Part shown: piece by piece, positions 15,124-19,664 of the stretch
Layout: every line of letters begins with the position of its first letter
Position numbering within the stretch: position 1 is the first letter of the stretch
Translations under genes and position numbers: made by a program
The notes under the pieces: generated by a model
What the model saw: only the letters and a program-made list of their open reading frames with translations
Databases searched by the model: none
What the model was told of the DNA's origin: nothing
Assembly (NCBI GenBank): GCA_046727435.1
Contig: JBKPCR010000184.1
Location: 1-19,664, forward strand
Direction of reading: 5' to 3'
DNA: 19,664 nt
Source of the DNA: CAVPRW01 sp046727435 [NCBI: bacterium]
GTDB taxonomy: Bacteria > Tectomicrobia > Entotheonellia > J063

Positions 15124-15357
15124 ATGAAGCCAATACGTATCCGGTTCTGCAAAGTTTGAGCGTCGTACCAGCCAAGAGCCGCCCGGGTGGCGGAGTTAAT
15201 CAAGCAGGAGTTGGGAATACAGCCAGAGTTAGTTGAAGGAGATCGTGGGGAGTTCACGGTCTGGGTCGGAGACCGGATGGTGGCGAAGAAGGGTTGGGTC
15301 AGATTCCCGCAGGATAAGAAAGTGCTTTCAGCGGTGCAGCAGGCCCTTACGGGATAG
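15124..15357 (+). CDS. SelW-like (Rdx family) selenoprotein, in-frame TGA read as selenocysteine
   Basis: A 77-residue protein if TGA at 15157-15159 is read as selenocysteine (U). The N-terminus is MKPIRIRFCKVU, then ASYQPRAARVAELIKQELG, PELVEGDRGEFTVWVGDRMV, AKKGWVRFPQDKKVLSAVQQ and ALTG. This is the whole Rdx/SelW thioredoxin-like fold: CxxU after the first strand, 'P.A..lA..I...LG', the central 'G.F.V...g....kk' strand and the 'FP.d..vl..V' helix. U stands exactly where Cys or Sec is found in the family, with one extra residue before the Y-x-P part. GGGGAG lies seven bases before ATG. The hairpin at 15179-15193 fits the bacterial SECIS rule. The family is linked to thiol redox; the partner is unknown. 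The alternative is a Cys codon mutated to TGA in decaying DNA. Confidence 0.7.
15179..15193 (+). promoter_or_regulatory. Bacterial SECIS-like hairpin
   Basis: CCGCC, loop CGGGT, GGCGG: perfect 5-bp stem whose apical loop begins 24 bases after the TGA and has G as its second base. Known bacterial SECIS elements have a G in the first two loop bases and a distance of about 16-37 bases from UGA. It lies inside the coding sequence, as in bacteria. Confidence 0.5.
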
Positions 15358-15526
15358 AGAGCGGGGGGAAGGATACGTCTGGGTGTGCCGCTCTGGGGCG
15401 CTCCCTCTAGGAGCGAGGGCGCCGTTGCACTACGCCTTGCAGCTGATACGCTACCGCACTTACCATCCGTTGCACCAGACGTGGGGCCGCTCAACCGCGT
15501 CCTGTCAGGAAGAATGGAGCAGCATG

Positions 15527-16000
15527 ATGACGAAGCGATGGGAATCATACGAAGAGGTTGCCACCTATCTGCTTCGTCAATTCGCTCAGGAGTTCGGGCT
15601 GGATCGCGTCGAAGGCACGCAAGAAGTCGTAGGCCAGCGCTCGGACACCACGTGGGAGATCGATGCCAAAGGAGTACGACAAGGGTACACAGGGTTTGTG
15701 AGCATAGCATGTAGGCGATACACGACCTCAAAGCAGAACTAGGAAACGGTTGGTGCCTTGGCGTATCGAATCATCGATACGGGCGCGGATGGCGGTATCC
15801 TCGTGAGCCCGCTCGGTCTGCAGGAGGGAGCTGAGCGAGTCGCTGCGGCTGAGAACATTATCTCTGTGCGACTGAACGAAGATTGCAACAGATACGAGTT
15901 CGTCCTGGGATTCCTAAACCAAATCAGACTCGGCGTGCTGGACCAGATCTCGATTGGCGAGGAAATCCAAGTTAAGCTGGTCCCCGAACCCGAGGCCTAA
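15527..16000 (+). pseudogene. Restriction-endonuclease-like protein gene interrupted by an in-frame TAG
   Basis: The two halves are in the same frame. The first is MTKRWESYEEVATYLLRQFA, QEFGLDRVEG, TTWEIDAKG, FVSIACRRYTTSKQN, then TAG (15740-15742). The second continues ETVGALAYRIIDTGADGGIL, VSPLGLQEGAERVAAAENII. Joined they make 157 residues, like PD-(D/E)XK-type proteins: Asp46 in WEIDAKG and the 'CRRYTTS' strand fit the D...ExR/K layout. From memory relatives have VECRR; here the acidic residue is replaced by Ala61, so the active site is probably dead. GGAG precedes ATG 15527 (or 15524). CAG to TAG is the simplest origin. The final TAA lies in attC-like site B. Confidence 0.65.
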
Positions 16001-16063
16001 GAGATATGCACCTCACCCCCGTGCAGTGGCTACCGGGTCCGCTAATCTCGCGCCCCGTTAGGC
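15995..16063. other. attC-like site B (integron cassette boundary candidate)
   Basis: 69 bases from GCCTAAG (holding the TAA stop of the endonuclease-like gene) to GTTAGGC. GCCTAA and TTAGGC are exactly complementary, and the adjoining GAGAT pairs with ATCTC, giving an imperfect long hairpin. The 3' part CGCTAATCTCGCGCCCCGTT resembles site A. Confidence 0.45.
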
Positions 16064-16100
16064 ACACAATCACACCGTCCAACCGGGAGACGCGCCGGTC

Positions 16101-17068
16101 ATGCTGACGCGCAAAGGACAAGATTTGCTCGCCGTCGTTGCCTTGATGGCGATGCTCGCCCTGGCGAGTACGTTGGCGATCATTCGCATCGGCGCTGAAC
16201 GCAGAGCTCGTAAAGATTGCGCAAAAGATTCGCGAGGCCGCCACTCGGCCCATTGCCCCGCAGCCAGAAAGCTCGCCAGCGAGCATCCCCCACCAGACGC
16301 CAGGCGAGATCCTCCTGCCCAAACAGCCCTTCGAGCCCGAGATGATCCTCATTCCCGCAGGTGGGTTCCTCATGGGCAGTGATCCTCAACAGGATAAAAA
16401 TGCTTGAGATAACGAGCAACCCCAACACATTCTGTACTTGCCGGACTATTACCTGTCAAAGACCCCAGTGACCAATGCGCAATATAGGGCCCTTGTGCTG
16501 GCTACTGATCACGAGGTTCCCGATGGTTGGACGAACAGGGCTCCCCCACGTGGTGAGGAGGATCACCGGTGGTGCATGTCTCCTGGGATGATGCCAAGGA
16601 CTATTGCCAGTGGCTGTCAGTGGTGACGGCAAGAGCATACGGCCTGCCCAGCGAGGCGAAATGGGAAAAGGGGGCATGTGGTATTGATGGCCACATCTAT
16701 CCATAGGGCAACCAGTGGGATGCCACGCGCTGCAACTCATCTGAAAGCCGTTGGGGTAAGACCACATCGATCCATGCCTATCCGCAGGGAGCCAGCCCCT
16801 ATGGCGTGCTGGACATGGGGGCAACGTGTGGGAGTGGACGCGGAGCCTATGGAGGAGGAATTGGGAAGAGCCAAACTACCGGTATCCCTATAGGCCGACT
16901 CATGGGCGTGAGACCCTCGCTGCCGGGCGAGAGGTACTCCGTGTGCTGCGGGGCGGCGCGTGCAACTACCTCCTCAGGTACTTACGGTGTGCCTATCGCT
17001 ACGGGGGCAGCCCGGACGATTCGCGCTGGGTCCTCGGATTTCGGGTGGTGGTACGCGCAGCTTCTTAG
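16101..17068 (+). pseudogene. Broken membrane-anchored formylglycine-generating-enzyme-like (SUMF1/FGE-sulfatase domain) gene
   Basis: Pieces in order: a membrane anchor (MLTRKGQDLLAVVALMAMLA), a frameshift near 16195, a Pro-rich linker, MILIPAGGFLMGSDPQQDKN, TGA at 16405, DYYLSKTPVTNAQYRALVLA, a frameshift near 16565 (one C short), [17 protein letters not shown] with [15 protein letters not shown] at 16704, SPYGVLDMG, a frameshift near 16820 (one G short of GGNVWEWT), then VWEWTRSLW, RVLRGGACNY and GFRVVVRAAS. The order MGS...TPVTNAQY...V.W.DA..YC.WL...LP.EA.WE.A...GNVWEW...R.LRGG...GFR is the FGE-sulfatase domain from start to end. With two nonsense codons and three frameshifts it is dead. 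It begins 37 bases after attC-like site B. Confidence 0.85.
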
Positions 17069-17070
17069 CC

Positions 17071-17100
17071 TTTGATCCTCTGGCCTCTGATCCTCTGACT
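17071..17100. repeat. Short direct repeats TGATCCTCTG
   Basis: TTGATCCTCTGGCC, CTGATCCTCTGAC and CTCTCTGG lie directly behind the broken FGE gene. They resemble the short tandem strings at 2092-2126 in style. The remaining gap to 17257 holds only a CCCGCA/TGCGGG hairpin (17224-17241). Confidence 0.35.
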
Positions 17101-17257
17101 CTCTGGGCGTTCACCGTGCGACGGAGATAGAGTAGCAGGTACCAAGCATGATGCCGAAATGCTGTCTCGGAGGCTCGCCTCGTGCTCGCTACCTTTCAGG
17201 GGCAACCCACCCCGCTTTCTCTACCCGCACGATCATGCGGGCTTGTACAGGGGCTGT

Positions 17258-17695
17258 CTAGGGTGGCGTGGGGGTCACCGGCCTCCATCCTCCTGGGCAC
17301 TGTTGTACATACGGGTAGTAGGCTTGGGACTCGTCGCAATAGTACCAATATGACGGGGGAGGAGGCTGGGCAGCCACTGGCGGTAAGGGTTGGACATAAA
17401 CGCGTGGGGATGGCGCGACGACGACTGGTGGGTAGCCATAGGGCTCCCAGTATGGCCTCCAGTATGGTCCGAAGGGGACCACGAGGCGCGGGCTAATGAA
17501 GACCCGCGGTCCTCCATACCGATACGGCCCTCGATGCCCATGGCCTCGATGCCCATGCCCTCTATACTCATGCCCCCTGTACCCATGCCCCCTGTACCCA
17601 TGCCCGCCACGGTCGGTGTGCCCTGGCACCGCACTGATCAAGAGCAACGCCGCCAACATGACGATCATCCCTATCCACTTCCGCTGGGTTCTCAT
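17258..17695 (-). CDS. Secreted Gly/His/Arg-repeat protein with Pro-rich middle and YYC...C tail
   Basis: A 145-residue protein. A signal peptide (about 1-25, KWIGMIVMLAALLLISAVPG) is followed by repeats of the form GHGYRG (29-56: GYRGHGYRGHEYRGHGHRG), a Tyr/Pro-rich segment (FGPYWRPYWEPYGYPP), a PQPP-type linker and the C-terminal motif YWYYCDESQAYYPYVQQC with GGWRPV. The tail is, from memory, common in exported proteins of soil and water bacteria ('YYC..s.gYYPyv..C..gW'). His-rich repeats could bind metals (inference). ATG 17695 has AGGAAGG upstream and sits right before the signal; the frame stays open to 17782. Confidence 0.7.
   Translation of the reverse strand: MRTQRKWIGMIVMLAALLLISAVPGHTDRGGHGYRGHGYRGHEYRGHGHRGHGHRGPYRYGGPRVFISPRLVVPFGPYWRPYWEPYGYPPVVVAPSPRVYVQPLPPVAAQPPPPSYWYYCDESQAYYPYVQQCPGGWRPVTPTPP
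17528..17605. repeat. Tandem repeat coding for the GHxYRG units
   Basis: Copies of CATGCCCCCTGTACC and variants (CATGCCCTCTATACT, CATGGCCTCGATGCC) follow each other with a 15-base period, on the coding strand giving five-residue units such as GHGYR. Repeat number is likely to vary between strains. Confidence 0.6.
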
Positions 17696-17944
17696 CGTGG
17701 TCACCTTCCTCACATCACCGTGTTTGTACCCTGTGAGACGCCACATGCCGCGACACGGCGAGACGTGCATAGGAGATGCCAAGTTGCATCCGTCATGACT
17801 AGCAACCGACCTCTCAGGGCATAGACCTCATGCGTATAATATTGTACCCACGACTTTCCCGGTGTTGCCACGACATGTCACCGAGGGAAGCCTTCAAAAA
17901 CTGTACGCCGGCTAACGTGTGTGACCACAAGCGCCGACCGCCGG

Positions 17945-18274
17945 TTAGCAGCGATATTCGCGACACCGGTACTCACGGGTGCCTCGAATGCGCTCACACT
18001 GCAGCTCACACTTCTTGCCTTTGTGAATGGTATAGCGATCGGGCAGTGCAGACCGCGGCCTCCTGTACGACCAATCATCCCGATGATCCCGAGGCCTCCA
18101 GTAAGATCGATGATCCCGATAATCCGAAGGACCCCGATTATCCCAATAGGCGGTCGGTTCCACGCCAGCCACAGACTCAGCCGGACAAGTCAGGGACCCG
18201 AACAGGCTGACCAGCATCAGCCCCACGCCGACGAACAGCCCAAGAGAATGGCTGGAGTGGCTGGTGGTGCGCAT
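17945..18274 (-). CDS. Secreted Arg/Asp-rich repeat protein, Cys-rich C-terminus
   Basis: A 109-residue protein. The signal (HSLGLFVGVGLMLVSLFGSL) is followed by a charged, low-complexity part with repeated DYRDHRSYW, RPRDHRDDW and SYRRPR units and a C-terminus with four cysteines (KKCELQCERI ... YRCREYRC). No family is recognised. It parallels the neighbour at 17258: same strand, a signal plus short-period repeats plus cysteines. ATG 18274 has GAGGAGGAG upstream; earlier in-frame ATGs would place 50-60 residues before the signal. Confidence 0.6.
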   Translation of the reverse strand: MRTTSHSSHSLGLFVGVGLMLVSLFGSLTCPAESVAGVEPTAYWDNRGPSDYRDHRSYWRPRDHRDDWSYRRPRSALPDRYTIHKGKKCELQCERIRGTREYRCREYRC

Positions 18275-18473
18275 GTCCTTGCTCCTCCTCACGGCGCGAC
18301 TCATGGGGCCGCCTGCAACGCGTCCATAGCCCCGAGCCACATCCTCCCCCAGGCGTCCAGCCCACCCATGCCGTCGATGTCGCCGGTGACCGTCTCGCGT
18401 GGGGGTGATCTCTCCTGCATGATACCGAACTCTGTAGTGTTCGGGGGGATTCATGGCGCGGTCTCGTCATCCT

Positions 18474-18710
18474 TTATGCCTCTGAGCCACCGCTTCTCAC
18501 CCCTCTGGGGATCGTCGCGTCAAGCAGGGTCTGCTGCACGCGCGCCCCAGTGCCATGCCTGGTGACGTCGTCCATGGGCAGGTGGACCCACGCCCGCATG
18601 CAGCGCTCGAAACCATACGGCGTTGGCGTATAGAGCCAGGGCAGCTGAGGCACGCGGGGGGCGTGTGGGGAGGGGGCCCGACTCTGGATATCTCGACATA
18701 CGCGCATCAT
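18474..18710 (-). CDS. Small hypothetical protein
   Basis: A 78-residue frame starting ATGATG just after a strong AGGAGGGG (two to five bases away) and about 45 bases after the predicted start of the promoter at 18763-18790. Pro- and Arg-rich, with a middle part LPWLYTPTPYGFERCMRAWV. No family is recognised. An overlapping frame (18520-18750) has no comparable ribosome site. 18275-18473 shows no gene. Confidence 0.35.
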   Translation of the reverse strand: MMRVCRDIQSRAPSPHAPRVPQLPWLYTPTPYGFERCMRAWVHLPMDDVTRHGTGARVQQTLLDATIPRGVRSGGSEA

Positions 18711-18762
18711 GGCCCCTCCTAGGGGGCATATCGATCACGAACACCCTCATATAGATACCTTG

Positions 18763-18790
18763 ATTATAGCAAGAGGTGTGCCATAGTCAC
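18763..18790 (-). promoter_or_regulatory. Sigma-70-type promoter candidate, minus strand
   Basis: GTGACT (18790-18785), a 16-base spacer and a perfect TATAAT (18768-18763). It points left, towards the small frame at 18710 and the secreted repeat proteins beyond. Confidence 0.5.
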
Positions 18791-19347
18791 GACCTCCACA
18801 CGCCACCGCCTGTGGATTGCCCCGCACGCGTGCAGGAGACCTCCTGGGGCGCAAATGCGGCGCCCCCCGAATGCCCAGACTCTTGTAAATGTTACGAGAG
18901 TCACACCGCATCCCTCGTCGTTCGCCTCTCAATGTGAGGGGCTGTGTACAAACTGTGCACTTCATAGATGTTGGACCAAGCTCATCTGAGTATAACCGCT
19001 GGCACAACATGAATCAGGCATAACGATGGAAGGTTGCCTCCGGACCCAGCGGGTGGTGGACAGCTTACGGCGCTCTGGCCTGGCCAAAATGGCTGACAAT
19101 CTGCCGCGCTGATCCATTGCTACCGTCTGGTCGACATCCCGCTCGCCGGCCAGGTCATTCTCGACCCGGTGTGGCGGCGCGCGTGCGGCCGGCGCCTGAC
19201 CCGAAGCGCTTGCAGGCGCTCACCGCGCATTACGAGTTAGTGCTCTTGGCGGGCTGGTTAACGCGCCTGCCGGAACGATGCTGGCTGGATGGAAGAGGAG
19301 TAGATTGGCGATGTCGATGCGGCCGTGCGCCCTCAGCACAGCACGGT
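18791..19347. other. Non-coding or decayed stretch
   Basis: About 560 bases with no convincing gene. It has hairpins CAGGAG/CTCCTG and GGGGCGC/GCGCCCC near 18832-18868. On the plus strand a short frame from ATG 19026 (RVVDSLRRSGLAKMADNLPR, then TGA) and a later one around 19190-19280 (PDPKRLQALTAHYELVLLAG) read as protein but in different frames. They may be leftovers of one broken gene whose family I cannot name. Confidence 0.35.
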
Positions 19348-19602
19348 TTAGATGGACAGTCCGCGCCAGCGTAGACGGGTCACATAGACCAGCTGCACCG
19401 TATTGTAGAGGCGATAGACCACTGTGCCATCGCCGATGCGGAGTAGACAGATCTGTTGCGGGGTCACCAGGCAGGTCGCTTCTGGTGGACGAGGATCTGC
19501 CGCCAGCCGTTCGAGGCGGCTCAGGAAGACCATTTGGAGGTCGTCTGGCAAGGCGCCGAGAAGATGATGCGCGGGGGGCGATAATTGAACCTGATATGGC
19601 AC
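19348..19602 (-). CDS. RelE/ParE-family toxin of a type II toxin-antitoxin pair
   Basis: An 84-residue protein, usual size. Seen: the first strand YQVQLSPPA, then HHLLGALPDDLQMVFLSRLE, LAADPRP, and the C-terminal core LLRIGDGTVVYRLYN, VQLVYVTRLRWR. The order 'v.lsp.a...l..lp......l..La.dPrp......RiGd..vvYri......V..i..R' is the RelE/ParE fold. RelE members cut mRNA on the ribosome and ParE members inhibit gyrase; which applies is not clear. The start is GTG 19602, two bases after the antitoxin stop, so translation is probably coupled. Confidence 0.8.
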   Translation of the reverse strand: MPYQVQLSPPAHHLLGALPDDLQMVFLSRLERLAADPRPPEATCLVTPQQICLLRIGDGTVVYRLYNTVQLVYVTRLRWRGLSI

Positions 19603-19604
19603 GG

Positions 19605-19664
19605 CTACGACGTCCGACGCCCCTGGCGCTTCGCCTTCAACTCCGCGATCACCTGCTCCAGGGG
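19605..19664 (-). CDS. Antitoxin partner, C-terminal end only
   Basis: Only 19 residues are inside the window, PLEQVIAELKAKRQGRRTS, then TAG. They lie directly upstream of and two bases from the toxin start on the same strand, the usual antitoxin-first order. A short charged helix and basic tail fit the toxin-binding end of an antitoxin. The family cannot be told. Confidence 0.6.
   Translation of the reverse strand, partial: PLEQVIAELKAKRQGRRTS

Noticed and set aside
15117-15731. 204-residue minus frame over the SelW-like gene
   Set aside because: No motif or start signal; the plus strand encodes recognisable Rdx and endonuclease-like sequences here.
2701-16706. TAG reassigned to an amino acid, suggested by in-frame TAG in the integrase, TPR, endonuclease-like and FGE-like loci
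   Set aside because: Intact genes end in TAG too (for example the DUF167 gene and the EcsC gene), and the affected loci also have frameshifts or truncations; ordinary decay explains it.
17528-18150. CRISPR-like array
   Set aside because: Repeats are contiguous, in coding frame and without unique spacers; they encode amino-acid repeats.

Overview
The window comes from a GC-rich bacterium. It carries bacillithiol genes (bshC-bshA), a tiny bS22/COX24-type ribosomal protein, a trigger factor-clpP pair, a CaiB/BaiF acyl-CoA enzyme and a luciferase-like monooxygenase. This mix, plus several Nitrospira-like secreted proteins, suggests Nitrospirota, Methylomirabilota or another environmental lineage. 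I cannot fix the phylum without a search.

Left part, 1-9410. On the minus strand lie a luciferase-like monooxygenase (cut by the edge) and a secreted protein. A CaiB/BaiF enzyme with all three AMACR catalytic residues is on the plus strand, followed by a DUF167 protein (minus). Next come a decayed TPR gene, the 32-residue bS22-like gene, and a bshC-bshA operon (minus) with a good promoter and apparently a rare ATT start for bshC. A membrane-anchored solute-binding-like protein, some decayed DNA (startless peptidoglycan-binding fragment) and a potassium-channel-like protein with a TVGYGD filter follow.

Core block, 9411-12753. A 5'-truncated tyrosine integrase with an in-frame TAG reads into tRNA-Lys(CTT). 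tRNA-Leu(TAG), tig and clpP follow. After clpP there is only the 5' half of a tRNA-Val(GAC), then a very strong terminator and three phased GGCACAG repeats. This looks like the junction of an integrated element.

Accessory part, 12754-19664. It holds small secreted proteins, an EcsC-family protein, a probable selenoprotein W-like (Rdx) gene with an in-frame TGA and a SECIS-like hairpin, an endonuclease-like gene interrupted by TAG, a wrecked formylglycine-generating-enzyme-like gene, two secreted low-complexity proteins and, at the right edge, a type II toxin-antitoxin pair. Two integron attC-like sites (14938-15008 and 15995-16063) each contain the stop codon of the preceding gene. They bracket a segment with the selenoprotein and endonuclease-like genes, so part of this area may be gene cassettes.

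Most noteworthy: the SelW-like UGA gene (15124-15357), which ordinary gene callers would miss; the attC-like pair; the ATT start of bshC; and the tRNA-Val half with phased repeats. Decay is common in the accessory areas (nonsense codons and frameshifts in at least five loci), so the selenocysteine reading must be weighed against a simple nonsense mutation.
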